Source: Heliopora coerulea (Eukaryota > Cnidaria > Anthozoa > Scleralcyonacea > Helioporidae). From it: a stretch of DNA of 64,000 nucleotides. The stretch covers positions 1,084,001-1,148,000 of the forward strand of contig JASJOG010000068.1 in assembly GCA_030142905.1 (NCBI GenBank). The letters are read 5' to 3'. The translations under genes were made by a program, and so were the position numbers. The notes under the pieces were generated by a model that was not told where the DNA came from, made no database searches, and saw only the letters and a list, made by a program, of their open reading frames with translations. This document shows, piece by piece, positions 1-9,911 of the stretch (position 1 is the stretch's first letter; every line of letters starts with the position of its first letter).

Positions 1-1163
1 GCACTTTGAACTTTCATCGTGTCCATCACAGCCAGCTGGTGCAAGTTGGTGGTCTTTTAAAAGGAACATGATGAACATGAGACATTGAGGGTGTTTATTT
101 AACATGCAAGTGCCCCTGAAGCCTCTAAGAACGCCCCAACCACAGAATAAATAATGAACCAGACATTCAACTCAACGTCGGCAACTCTGATGTTTGTGTC
201 CCGCAGCCATCTCCCTAGGAAGCACCTCAAAACTTGCTCAACCGGTAGCTTAAACGTTATTCCTTTCTAAGGGAAAAAATGGTGCATAGTTACCGTTGGA
301 GTTAAGAAAATGATACATACAGCACTGTGAGTGGTCATAGCAAAATGTCGCTTGGCGGAGACGTTTGACAGGAACATGGTACCTAAGAAAAATCGCAAAA
401 TAGAAGGCAAAATAGTTACGAAGTTCGACTTCTGGTTAACTAGATATTCTGTGCGCCACTCTGATCTTGCTTCCTGCGCCCTTAAGTGAGTGTTTGTTTG
501 GCTATTTTGTTTGTTCATGTTTGTTTTCGTGGATTCGCTTGTTTTGTGGTTGTTGTTTTTTTTTGGTTTTTTTTTTGGTTTTTTTTTTCTTGTTGGTTTG
601 CTTTGCTTTTTTACTGTTTGTTTATTCGTTTGTTTCCGTTTGAATTGTTGTTCTTTGTTTCTGTTTGAATTTTTCTTCTTGATTGTTCCTTGTCTTGTTT
701 TTCTGTTTCTGTTTCTCTGTTCTTGTTTGTTTGTTTAGTTGCTTTTTTGTTTGTTTTTTCATTATATGTTTGTTTCTGCCACGCATTCAGCCAACTAGTC
801 ATACACTTTACTTTCTGTTGATTATTGAGTGGATCCATGGTTTACCGAAGGAGTCAAATGATGATTACTTTTGTTCACGTCGCTTTTCAGAGTCAATGAA
901 TAACCCATGCTTTTTCTTTGATTTTTTTCCAAATCAATGCTTGCTTTAACTGTGCATTTGACCTGAAGTAAAAAAAAAGATCAGAACGGTGACACAATAT
1001 AAAGATTAAGAGAAATGAACTACATCAATAAATTAAAATAGAGACTGCTAGAGTAATACAAGGGTGGACATATGAACGGAAAAACGAACAGAGGGGGGTG
1101 GGACAGATGGGCAAAACCTATCAAATGTTTGGTCACCTGGAGTTTTCTACGTTTCTACCGTAG
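1..1163. other. Intron of copy A upstream of the first visible exon
   Basis: No coding exon is visible. Positions 488-780 are a T-rich GTTT/TTTG low-complexity tract that yields spurious Phe-rich frames. The stretch matches 52552-53708 in copy C, so the exon to the left of the window is probably the counterpart of 52016-52177. Confidence 0.7.
488..780. repeat. T-rich (GTTT)n low-complexity tract
   Basis: Imperfect GTTT/TTTC repeats, found again at 53030-53310 in the matching intron of copy C. Frames through it on either strand are compositional artefacts. Confidence 0.85.
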
Positions 1164-1325
1164 AGTGCTATGCTGGTATGATTTACATACCCGACTTGTC
1201 CAGTTGTGCCCAGTGCCCAGTTGATACTTACAAGCCAACTAGAGGACAAACGGAATGTACTAAATGCCCACCGGACAAGATCACCTACAAAGAAAATAAT
1301 ACCAAAGAGACAGATTGCGCAGAAG
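1164..1325 (+). CDS. Copy A exon: GCC2/GCC3 module (GMIYIPD type)
   Basis: A 162-nt phase 1-1 exon lies between a TAG acceptor and a GTATGA donor. Its six cysteines fit the module pattern, with CPVDTYKPTRGQTEC in the centre. The same exon occurs in copy C at 53709; copy B lacks it. Confidence 0.85.
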
Positions 1326-4300
1326 GTATGACCATTCTGAGAACACAACCATGATCACCACAATCACGTTAGAAACTACGAATTTAAATAGACTGAAAAC
1401 GAGAAAATACAAATTTCGCTTGCCATGATACTTGCTGTAATATACAAAATGGGGTAGTTGGAATATAGAAGAAATGTTCCCAAAAAATAAGGTTAATACG
1501 AAATTTAATGTCTCATGTATTCGAAGAGAAACTTCCAACCGATTTCTTCTAATTTTTTATTTCTTTATTTTGAGATTCATTCATCCATTCACTCAATTCT
1601 TCGTTCCTTCGTTCCTACGTTTATTTTATGATTGATTGATGGATTGATTGAATCTTTCATCGTGTCATTTATTCGTTTCTTTGTTATCTCGACCTTTTGT
1701 TTCTTTCTTCCTTCCTTTCTTTCTTTCTTTCTTTCTTTCTTTCTCTCTTTATTTATTTATTTATTTATGTACGTATGTATGTATTTAGTTATTTATATTT
1801 GCTTCTGTGTTTATTGGTATGCTTTTTGTTTGTTTATTTACTTATGTACAGAATGTAAGGAAGGCGAGTTTTTTGACAAAGTCTCGTGGAATTGCACGAA
1901 GTGTCCACGCAACACCACGCAGAACAGCAAAGGTCAGATAGACTGTAAACCGTGCCAAGGTAACGACATAACAGAAGAAGAAGGAACCGTGCACCAGACT
2001 GATTGCATTGAAGGTAATTCTCAAAAATATTAACAATACCGAAAATAACAGTCACTTAAAAGACTTAACAAGGATGAATAATGTCAAGCACGAGTAAATT
2101 GTGTTGCTGATACGCCAACTACACGATCAAGACAACACCAACTTTGTTTGAAATAACATTACCAACACCTATTGCGTGCATAGGTAGCAGTGGCTGGTCT
2201 AAGTGGAGGGTTCAGGGGGTTTAACCCCCTAGAGCTATTATTCAAGGCATGGATTCCTTACCATAGTCTCTAAAATGTTACATAATTAACACTACTTGCA
2301 TCTTTTTTCTTTAACTGCGTACCATTTCAGTGATAAAGAAACCGCCATCTCTCTAAAACCTAGAATAATGTACCAATGGCTTGGACAACCACTGTTCTTC
2401 TCAATAGAGACCTTAAGCATCCGACGTTCTTGAGTTACGAACGGCAATCCGAAGATTTTTTATAAACAACTGTTTTGGAATTCTGGGCACTATATTCTTT
2501 CAATCAAATTCAGCCCTTTCGTGTTAGCTGTCATACTTAAGCAATATCCGCGTGGAGATATTAACGATTAAGGTGTTTAGGCGTCTGTTTTCGTTCCAAA
2601 TGATTACACCCAATTCTACAAACCACGTCGTTTTTCTGGCGGTATTTTACATACAGATAGGCCATAGGCATGGTTTACTTTCACTTTGACTTAAAACTGG
2701 TATTCCCTACCTAATTTGTAACAAAATATTCCTAATGTCTACTGATTTACCTGGGTATGTTTACGGTATAAATGGCAGCCCATACCCGCCAAGAATCCAA
2801 TAATCTCAATACCAGTGTAAAAGTTGCTCTACAACTCCATTTTTTAGTTCAAATTGGAATTCCAAAGTTGTAAAGTTGCGATATTCGATAGTCTCCTATA
2901 ATAAGTGTGTTTATTTCCCGGGAGAGCAGAATTTCTTTATGAACGGCCACCGAGTAACTGTTGAGAATCAATTCACCACCATTCCCACATAAAAGTTGCT
3001 CTTTTTTCTTCAGTTTGCCCTGCAGGTGAATATTATGACAAGAATCAGTTTTCATGTGAACCATGCGAAAGAGGTTTTTATCAACCAAACCTTGGAACAT
3101 CCAAATGTCTGAATTGCCCAAATGAAAGGGAAATAACATTTGTCAAGGGAGCGAAGACCGTTAATGCTTGTGTAAAAGGTAACATAAAATGGGAGATGTA
3201 GTAAATCTGTTACTTGTTCATTCAGCTAGTTGACATTTGCTACTTATATCACGACATAGAATGTGTTTAATTTTTTATCGGTTAGAATTTTATCTTTGTG
3301 TTTGACACTTTTTTCCCTCAACGATTAAAAAACTTTTACTTGATGAAAACGCTAGTTTTCTCACTTTCCTACCCCAATACAGTAATTGAGCAAACTAACT
3401 GATTCTCTAACTACACCTTTGCGACGTAATTACAGAAAAGAAGTCTAAATTGTTTTGCTCAACAAAAGCGCAATGCATTCACCGCCAAGAAAATATTTGG
3501 CAAATTATTATAACTATATTGCGAGGTCCGTTTTATTGTACATTTTACATACAATCTGACTTTCCTTTGTTTCATCTTAGCATGTCCACCTGGTTCCCAC
3601 CATGTTAACAGAACTTCTCAATGTGCTCTGTGCACTACAGACAGTTACCAGGATGAATTCGGACAAGAAAGATGCAAAAACTGTCAGTACAACCACAAGA
3701 CTCTGAAGGAGAACAGTACCATGAAGGAAGACTGTTTGGAAGGTCAGTTTTGGAGGAAATAAGAAGACGCGTGATTTCATCGTCGTGATTTTGCAAACTG
3801 TACTATTTTGGTTATGACGAGTCTCAAAATCGAGAAATACACAGATTAGAACCCAAACTCAATTGTGCTTTCATGAATTAATATCAAAGGATGAAGTAAA
3901 ATTCAATAGATGTTGTAACGTGGTAAAGTTAATCTTTTCTAAGCGGTGGATGACTATTCCAATGAACACTTCAACCTTCCATGTTAGCTTTTGCCGTTAC
4001 TATTTTTGCTAATGTTTTCTCCATTTCAGTTTGCGAGGTTGGGCTGTATCTCCACAACGCAACCAAATCATGTCAGGAATGTGAAAAGAACACTTACCAA
4101 CCATCAGTGGGGCAGTTTCGCTGTCTGTTGTGTCCAGAAGGAACTATAACTGAGCAGACAAAGAGCACTTCAAAGAGTGACTGCATTCTAGGTAAGATGA
4201 GCCCATTTCCTCCTAGGAAAAACAGAAATCAACCCACGACGATGAAGGATGGGCAAAAAATCGAATGGACTTAATGTCAGACGGAGAACTAAACGCATGC

Positions 4301-7300
4301 ATGTATGAATTGATCAATTGGTTAACTGATTGACTGATCGGTATGTCGGTCAGTTGGTCGTTTGGTTTGCGCGCCGGAGTAATAAGTATACGTAGGTTTT
4401 GCTGATGTTTATAAATTAATTGTGAATTCCCATTCTGTAAAGGATTCTAATAAATAGGTCTGTTTACATAGCTCGTAAGTCACACTCACCCGCTATGAAT
4501 GAACGTACAATCTAATTGAATTATTCGCTCATCCATCGTCAATGCGTCCGTCCGTCTTTCATTTTATTTGTGCGTCGATCCATTCGTTCGTCCGTCCGTC
4601 CGTCTGTCTATCCATCTGTCAATAATCAAAAAGGTTTGAGTACTGCCGAAATGTGAGAGTAGTTATCTAACGTTTCGAGTGAAGGCCCTTTGGTTTTTTC
4701 TCTCTGACGAAGGGCCTTCGCTCGAAACGTTAGATAACTACTCTCACATTTCGGCAGTATTCAAACCTTTTTGATTATTTCACGTCGATTTCCACACTGC
4801 CTACGAAGCACTCCATTTTTATCCATCTGTCAGTTCGTTCGTCCACCCCTCCAAACGACCGTCCGTCTGTTCGTCCATCCATCCGTCTGTCCATTCATCA
4901 GTCTACAAGTCTCTCCGTCCATCTTTCAGTTCATTCAGCTTTTCCCGTCCGTCTGTCTGTTCTTTCATTAGTCTGTCCCTTCTTTCGTTCCTCCATTCTT
5001 TCGTTCCTTCATAGAAAATTTGTATACTCTTTAGATTGCCAGAAAGGTTCCTATTATGACAAAAATCTGTCAGTCTGCATCAAGTGTCCTCGGGGTAAAT
5101 ATCAACCATCATCAGGAACAGTAAAATGTTCGTCATGTCTGTACAATGAAACTACGCTGACGACAGGCACTGTCTCTAAATCCGGTTGCATTCCCAGTAA
5201 GTTCATGTTTGTTTTTACACGATGTCAAATAAACAACAGTTTGTGTGTTCCTAACGTGTTTTTATGAATAATTTTTTGCCATCAAGATTAACCGACAAAC
5301 GGTTTCGTTTCTAGGTTGTGAAAAAGGTTCCTTCTACAATGTTACAACACAAGGGTGTATGACGTGTCCAGTTGGCCAAACCACGTCAACCAACGGCAGT
5401 ATAAATTCAGACGAGTGTTTTCTAGGCAAGTTCACAACCGGGGTTGGTGGCGAGGCGGAAAAACGTCCAAACAAAGGCTGGTGATCACGCTACAAAAGTT
5501 TCCAATTACTTTGGGCTTTTCAAATGTTTTTTTTTTTGGTTATTCAAATATTTACCTCGGTTACTCAACTATTTATTTAAGAATAAACAGATATTTATTC
5601 TGGACGCATTGTTTTGCACGGTGGTCAAACTGGCAGTAATCCTTTCCAAATATATTGGAAATTTTGTCACTTGAACTAAAGCATTTTTCAGGGCGTTCCT
5701 TCGCCTCGCCGTCAACCTATCAAACGCTTTTGGATTAAAGATATAAGAACGACGCTAATTGAGATGTACAAGAGTAACGAGTGGCTACATTTCTGTAATG
5801 TCTTTTGTTCGTTATTAGTTCTTTTGCTTCATTTTGTCTAACACGTAAACTTTCTGTTGCAATCCAGTTTGTAACCCTGGAAAATACTATAACCTCACGA
5901 CAAAGAAGTGCGAACCTTGTGGTCTTGGTACCTACCAGACTCAATCTGGTGCCACAAGCTGCAGGCCTTGTCCAGAAAACCTAGTTATTTCAGAGGGAGA
6001 AGAACAAGCATTTGAGGGATGTGTGGCATTACCGAAAAACAGTAAGGAGTCGCGTATGTTATTTTAAAATTCTCCCTAACTTCTATAGCTTATTTTGAAA
6101 TGCAGACACCTTGCTTCATTTTTATTCCAAACAAGATGAGGTTTAAAAGCATAAGTCAGTAAAAAAGATCAATGCAAACAGAGAAGTAAAAACTATCTAA
6201 TCAACTTATTATAAAGTAAGAAAACTAAACCAAAAATATTCATCTTGGAACTTGATATTCAAGTAAGCACAAGAAAAGACAGTAATCGTGGTAATATTTC
6301 TACTCGATTTCAGGGTTATTATATATGACCAAATGAATAACAAACTTGCTTAAAACGCTTAATGACATCATCACTAACTGGACGACTGGATTGAAGATGT
6401 TGGCTTGACAGTTAATGGGTGAAATAACTATGTTACAGGTGTAGAATTTAAGGAACGAGAGAAAGTTCTTTTCTTGCTTTGATGCCATTGTTCATTTTAG
6501 GCTTGTCAAGTTTTATGAGAAGCTCTTCGAGCAACAGTAACTTATTAAAACTCACCTGTTTACAAGAGTGTAATATTTTAAATCTATTAAAGACCAGTAA
6601 TCAATGTTCGTTAGGACAACAACACTGACTTTTTAAATTAGATGGTCCATCATCAAAACAGCAAGCCCATATAAAGGTGACCCATCAAACTGTAATTTAT
6701 GCCTCACAGAAAAACTCTGCATACTTAATACCGATAAATTCACGCTCCTCAATAAATGAGCAGAATTAATCGCGAAATCACGGCATGAATACAGATGGTA
6801 AGCGGCCAATCATAAGTCACTTTACCCGGACCAGCTATTATACGTAGTTAACCTTTTTAGCATTTTAACTTTAGTCTGATGATCGCTTTCAGTGTGAAAC
6901 TGCAGTAACTTTTAGTTGATCCATCTTAATAGTTTTACACATTTTATCTTGCTCTATCCTTGTGTTGAGCAATCTTAGATCGAGTGAACACTGGATTTTT
7001 TCCATTTGTCTATGTACCTGTATGTATGTATGTATGTATGTATGTATGTATGTATGTATGTATGCATGTATGTATGAATGTATGTATTTTCATATAATAG
7101 CTGGCCTTTGAATTGGTTTCTTTAGCTTGTGACCCTGGTCAGTTTTACAATTTCTCGAGTAAAATGTGTGAGAAGTGCCACATCAATACCTACCATCATC
7201 CTCAGTGCATTATGAAACGAAAACTTCACAATTAACCTACACCGCCGAAGTCCACTGAGTTCAAATCCTGTTCAAGTCAACTTTTTCAGTTGACTTCGGC

Positions 7301-9911
7301 AGTGTAGGTTAATTGTGAAGTTTTCGTTTCAGCTGTAATCTTCCTCCGATTTCTAAATACTGATTAATTATGTATTTCTTTTGTTTTTGCTTTATGAATT
7401 ATTAATGAGTTTGAGAAATAATTTGAATAACCTCATGACTCACTGAGAAGGTATTATATTCAAAACAATAGACATTCCAGAGGTGAGGGACCTCACAACA
7501 TAAGTCGCAGCTTCATCATCTTTCTTTGTAAGTCGCTTTGAAGTTAGCCAGATTTCGAGACCATGCAATGATTGACCTTACGACCACAGCTCAAAGCACA
7601 TTCATTGTCTTTTCTAACATCTTACAGGTAACACTGGGAATACAAGCCGGAAAGCTGTGCAGTACAGTCTCATCACATTGTTTTGCTGCATGTTTGCAGC
7701 CATTTTGATTCTATTTTATTTTATAAGGAAGAGAAAGAGAGCTTCACGGACCAACAAAGCAGGTAAAATTACTAATCTTCTGTCTGCACGTACATAATAC
7801 AAACATATACGAATAAGCTTTTCAGTGGGCGTTCCCCGGCAGCCGATGGCCACAATAGCAGTGGTTATATTGGCTAGTCTACTTAATCCATCCATTCCAA
7901 ATTAGTACAAACTATTCGATTAATATTACTTTTCTTGAACTGTGAACTCGGAACATGTAAGAATAATCACCTTCGGCAAAACAAAACAGGTTCTCGTGTT
8001 GCTTCAGAAAGCGAAACAGAAATTTTTATGTTACAAAAAAAAGAACAAAAAATTGCAACAAGGTTTGTTGTTTCAGTGTGTTCACATATTAGTACGAAAT
8101 GCATCAAGCCACCCAGTTTGCTGATCGGTGATATTTTAGGCGAGTGACGAGCCACTATCTCATTTACGTTTGTTTTCATTTTTCTATCTCATTGGCCATT
8201 TGTTGTCACATGACCATTTTCATTTGTATATATTCCGTGTTTTTCGGTTCAACATGTTTTCTCTCTGACGAAGGGTCTTTGCTCAAAACGTTAGAAAACT
8301 ACTCTTGACATTTCCGCAGTACTCAAACCTTTCCGATTATTTCACTTCGATTTCCCCAGTGCCTACGCAGCACTCTATTTTTATTTTTATTTCATTATAG
8401 AAGCTGTTCTGTTTACAAATATCGATCAGTTACGTATAGATCTCTTTGACTTTTCGTCCATTTTTGTCAAAAGATAAAAAAATAAATTTGCTTCACTTTT
8501 ATGGTTCATAATAATACAATTACTCGCTTCAGTGTCAGTGCTTCGGGGAACACTAGTAAATATCCACTAGTATCCAGCTCCACTTGGGCGAGTAACCGTC
8601 AATTGCGATAAATGTACGTGTATGGTACGGCACGTTTGAAGCAAAAAATGCATGGAGACGTAAGAACTCGAAGTTCTACACAGTGATTACAGTTAAAGGG
8701 ATTGCCTAATTTATTTGAAAAACTGTGAAATGATTAAAAACACGGGAGTAAGTTTACTCTGGTGATATGAGCAAATGGTGAAATCAGTTAACATACACAG
8801 TGAGAGATTATACGAAATCAGGAAATATACAGCAGAAACTTTAAACATAGATTTCTAGAAAGTTTATTTAACTCCTACCTGACGGCAGGTCTCCCGTTGA
8901 CAAGCAAAATCGTCCAGCAGTAGCCAGAGTAATATATTAACGAGTCCCAACCACCTCTAAAGAGTTAAAAACAACATACCGTTTGATTTAGATGACGGAG
9001 AGACCTTCATGAGTAAAGATGATGACCCCTACCATATATACGCTGATATAGATCTGGCTCCCCCTTTGCCAGTTCGAAACCGTCCTGGTCGCATAAACAA
9101 TCCAGTCGCCTGGCTAGAGCTACAACATGAAATGGGAGAGGTTTGCAGAAGCTGTGCCGTTCCTGGTGTTGAAGCCGCACATGACAAACCCGAAAATGAA
9201 CTGAACGAGCAAACTGTACAGTTAGATGACAGGAATCGAGAAGCAGAAGGCAGACTTGGTCATGATCAAGACGAAGAAATGTACGAGACAGCTGATGGGG
9301 AGATAGTTAAAATGTGCGAAGATCAACACAGTAATATTATAACTACAACCTTTCAAGGGAAAGGATGCTCAAGAAACGTATCCGATAGAAAACTAGAAGA
9401 AAGAGAAGTTGCTAAAAATGATAGGCTTTCCGAGTATTACCAGCCTAGTCACTTTCAACACGACGAAGACGCAGACGTCGCCGAGGCCATGCCCTTCTTA
9501 GAGAACGGAATAAAGAACAAGATAGCTGACAGCGTTCAGCAAACAGAATGCCACATGCAAAATGGAATTTACGAAATAGCAATTGATGGCTTACCAGACG
9601 AAACGTTACAACGGAGGACAAATGAATTGAAAACGAAAGAAACTAATTTCATAGCTCACTCTCTTGAATCCAATACTCGAAATGTCCCAGAAAGACCATT
9701 GTCGGATCTAGGACTGCAGGAAACCAAAATTACGAAAGGTGATGGGACCTTACAGAAATCCAAAGATGAAACATTAAAAGAAACGCTAATAGACCATTCT
9801 TCTGAGTCCAATAATTCTAATTCCATCCACAATTATGAGAACTTTGATCAGGAGGGAAACGTTGATAACTTCAAAAATCCAGATATTTTTTACTTGGAAG
9901 TACTTCCATAG
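1164..9911 (+). CDS. Receptor-like gene copy A, 3' part (GCC2/GCC3 modules, TM, ITIM-type tail)
   Basis: This is the 3' part of a multi-exon gene whose signal peptide and N-terminal domain lie left of the window. Exons I can join are 1164-1325, 1852-2013, 3014-3178, 3581-3742, 4030-4191, 5035-5196, 5315-5425, 5868-6041, 7628-7762 and 8992-9911. All junctions are phase 1 and the joined frame is open to the TAG at 9909-9911, giving about 770 codons. The exons encode seven six-cysteine modules, one short four-cysteine module, a single membrane span with a basic stop-transfer run, and a long cytoplasmic tail. A further module exon at 7126 is broken and must be skipped to keep the frame. The module resembles the Pfam GCC2/GCC3 repeat of SCUBE, SVEP1 and ephrin receptors. 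The receptor role is inferred from architecture; no ligand can be read from the sequence. Confidence 0.82.
1688..1779. repeat. (TTTC)n / (TTTA)n microsatellite
   Basis: Tandem TTTC units pass into TTTA and TATG units in the intron before exon 1852. A shorter TTTA tract sits in the same place in copy B near 28965-29010. Confidence 0.85.
1852..2013 (+). CDS. Copy A exon: GCC2/GCC3 module (KEGEFFDK type)
   Basis: A 162-nt phase 1-1 exon runs from after TGTACAG to GTAATT. It has six cysteines, including the [10 protein letters not shown] core. Its counterpart in copy B is at 29066; in copy C it is gone, replaced by the hAT element. Confidence 0.87.
2014..3013. other. Intron of copy A
   Basis: No exon-like frame. 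A short perfect palindrome (AGGGGGTT-T-AACCCCCT) lies near 2214-2230. The copy B counterpart is longer because it gained a block around 29720-30380 with a miniature element. Confidence 0.6.
3014..3178 (+). CDS. Copy A exon: GCC2/GCC3 module (PAGEYYDK type)
   Basis: A 165-nt phase 1-1 exon follows a TTTTTTCTTCAG acceptor and ends at GTAACA. It has six cysteines and the core [11 protein letters not shown]. Copy B has it at 30877; copy C has lost it. Confidence 0.88.
3179..3580. other. Intron of copy A
   Basis: No coding signal. It aligns with 31042-31444 in copy B, and its second half also resembles 33160-33415, an intron elsewhere in copy B. Confidence 0.6.
3581..3742 (+). CDS. Copy A exon: GCC2/GCC3 module (PPGSHHVN type)
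   Basis: A 162-nt phase 1-1 exon lies between TTCATCTTAG and GTCAGT. It has six cysteines, core [15 protein letters not shown], and NRT and NST sequons. Copy B has it at 31445; copy C has lost it. Confidence 0.88.
4030..4191 (+). CDS. Copy A exon: GCC2/GCC3 module (EVGLYLHN type)
   Basis: A 162-nt phase 1-1 exon lies between CCATTTCAG and GTAAGA. It has six cysteines and core [15 protein letters not shown]. Copy B has it at 31894; copy C has lost it. Confidence 0.88.
4540..4990. repeat. (TCCG)n-type tetranucleotide tract in an intron
   Basis: Degenerate TCCG/TCCA/TCTG repeats occupy the intron before exon 5035 and recur at the same place in B (32397-32690) and C (57445-57712). In copy A the tract is split by the insertion at 4622-4820. 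Confidence 0.85.
4622..4820 (+). mobile_element. 199-bp foldback insertion, probably Penelope-like, with 12-bp target duplication
   Basis: Two 70-nt arms (4621-4690 and 4710-4779) are inverted copies with about two mismatches. The right arm continues into a tail ending near CACTCCATTTTT. The 12-bp repeat ATCCATCTGTCA flanks the insert at 4610-4621 and 4821-4832. Copies B and C have an uninterrupted repeat here. The right arm plus tail also occurs at 8261-8400 and 59912-60050. Confidence 0.75.
5035..5196 (+). CDS. Copy A exon: GCC2/GCC3 module (QKGSYYDK type)
   Basis: A 162-nt phase 1-1 exon lies between CTCTTTAG and GTAAGT. It has six cysteines and core [15 protein letters not shown]. Counterparts are at 32719 (B) and 57737 (C). 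Confidence 0.88.
5315..5425 (+). CDS. Copy A exon: short four-cysteine module with a GC donor
   Basis: This exon is only 111 nt (37 codons), still phase 1-1. It keeps the start (CEKGSFYNV) and end (ECFL) of the module but lacks the middle cysteine pair. The donor reads AG|GCAAGT, a classic GC-AG intron start. The same length and donor occur at 32999 (B) and 58017 (C). Confidence 0.82.
5426..5867. other. Intron of copy A with GC donor
   Basis: The intron starts GCAAGT and ends CAATCCAG. I see no further coding module. It is nearly identical to 58128-58571 in copy C. Confidence 0.7.
5868..6041 (+). CDS. Copy A exon: last complete GCC2/GCC3 module (NPGKYYNL type)
   Basis: A 174-nt phase 1-1 exon lies between TGCAATCCAG and GTAAGG. 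It has six cysteines and core CGLGTYQTQSGATSC, then a short linker ending LPKN. Spliced to 7628 it reads N-S-N-T-G-N-T into the membrane segment. Copy C has a damaged version at 58572; copy B has none. Confidence 0.82.
6042..7125. other. Intron of copy A
   Basis: No coding module. A (TATG)n tract lies at 7018-7083. Most of this intron has no counterpart in copies B or C. Confidence 0.6.
7018..7083. repeat. (TATG)n microsatellite
   Basis: About sixteen near-perfect TATG units upstream of the broken exon at 7126. Confidence 0.92.
7126..7194 (+). pseudogene. Copy A broken module exon (DPGQFYNF type)
   Basis: The acceptor and first 69 nt match the intact exons at 33724 and 52016, through the codons for HINTY. 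After TACCA the sequence switches to what is intron DNA in copy B near 34843, and the frame stops at a TAA about 45 nt on. Three cysteines and the donor are gone. Skipping it costs nothing in frame because its neighbours are phase 1. Confidence 0.85.
7214..7330. repeat. Foldback repeat with 39-nt arms
   Basis: The arms at 7214-7252 and 7292-7330 are inverted repeats with one mismatch around a 39-nt loop. The same structure is in copy C (58857-58972). Copy B keeps only the left arm (34857-34895). Confidence 0.85.
7628..7762 (+). CDS. Copy A exon: transmembrane segment
   Basis: A 135-nt phase 1-1 exon lies between CATCTTACAG and GTAAAA. It encodes a short stalk, a hydrophobic span containing LITLFCCMFAAILILFYFI, then RKRKRASR, a basic stop-transfer run that predicts a cytoplasmic C terminus. 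The copy C counterpart is 59270-59404. Confidence 0.88.
8261..8400 (+). mobile_element. Penelope-like 3'-end repeat
   Basis: It begins CTCTCTGACGAAGG and ends GCACTCTATTTTTATT, matching the right arm and tail of the insertion at 4622-4820 and the copy C sequence at 59912-60050. Family assignment is inferred from its CTGANGA...GAAAC string. Confidence 0.5.
8866..8969. mobile_element. Miniature inverted-repeat element (TTAAC...GTTAA ends)
   Basis: About 100 bp with ends like TTTAACTCC and AGAGTTAAA and an internal GTAGCCAGAGTAA motif. Relatives are at 23306-23406, 47418-47519, 27062-27098 (right half) and, inverted, near 50680-50760. Confidence 0.65.
8992..9911 (+). CDS. Copy A last exon: cytoplasmic tail with SH3-ligand and tyrosine motifs
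   Basis: The exon opens after GTTTGATTTAG in phase 1 and runs open for about 305 codons to TAG at 9909. The tail is acidic, hydrophilic and low in cysteine. In order it shows PYHIYADIDL (a YxxI site), PPLPVR (PxxPxR, class II SH3 ligand), MYETADGE, EYYQPSHF (YxxP), IYEIAIDG, NYENF (pYxN, Grb2-type) and, six residues from the end, IFYLEV, which fits the ITIM pattern [ILVS]xYxx[ILV]. Copy C at 60982 keeps all of these. No kinase, death or TIR domain is visible. Phosphorylation and binding are inferred from motifs only. Confidence 0.85.

Larger units (their letters stand above)
7763..8991. other. Intron between TM and tail exons, copy A
   Basis: No exon-like frame is convincing. It contains a Penelope-like 3'-end repeat (8261-8400) and a miniature inverted-repeat element (8866-8969) that ends about 22 nt before the tail-exon acceptor. 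Confidence 0.65.

Noticed and set aside
490..949. Phe/Leu-rich frames resembling membrane proteins
   Set aside because: They come from a T-rich low-complexity tract that also gives a Lys/Asn/Gln-rich frame on the other strand, and they differ by indels in the copy at 53009-53511.
4540..4990. Regularly repeated tract considered as a CRISPR array
   Set aside because: The units are four nt without spacers and the DNA is clearly eukaryotic intron.
1164..6041. Calling the modules TNF-receptor repeats and the genes TNFR members
   Set aside because: The spacing and the CxxC-P-x-x-T/S-Y-Q core fit GCC2/GCC3 better, and the tail shows no death domain or clear TRAF site. A distant relation is not excluded.
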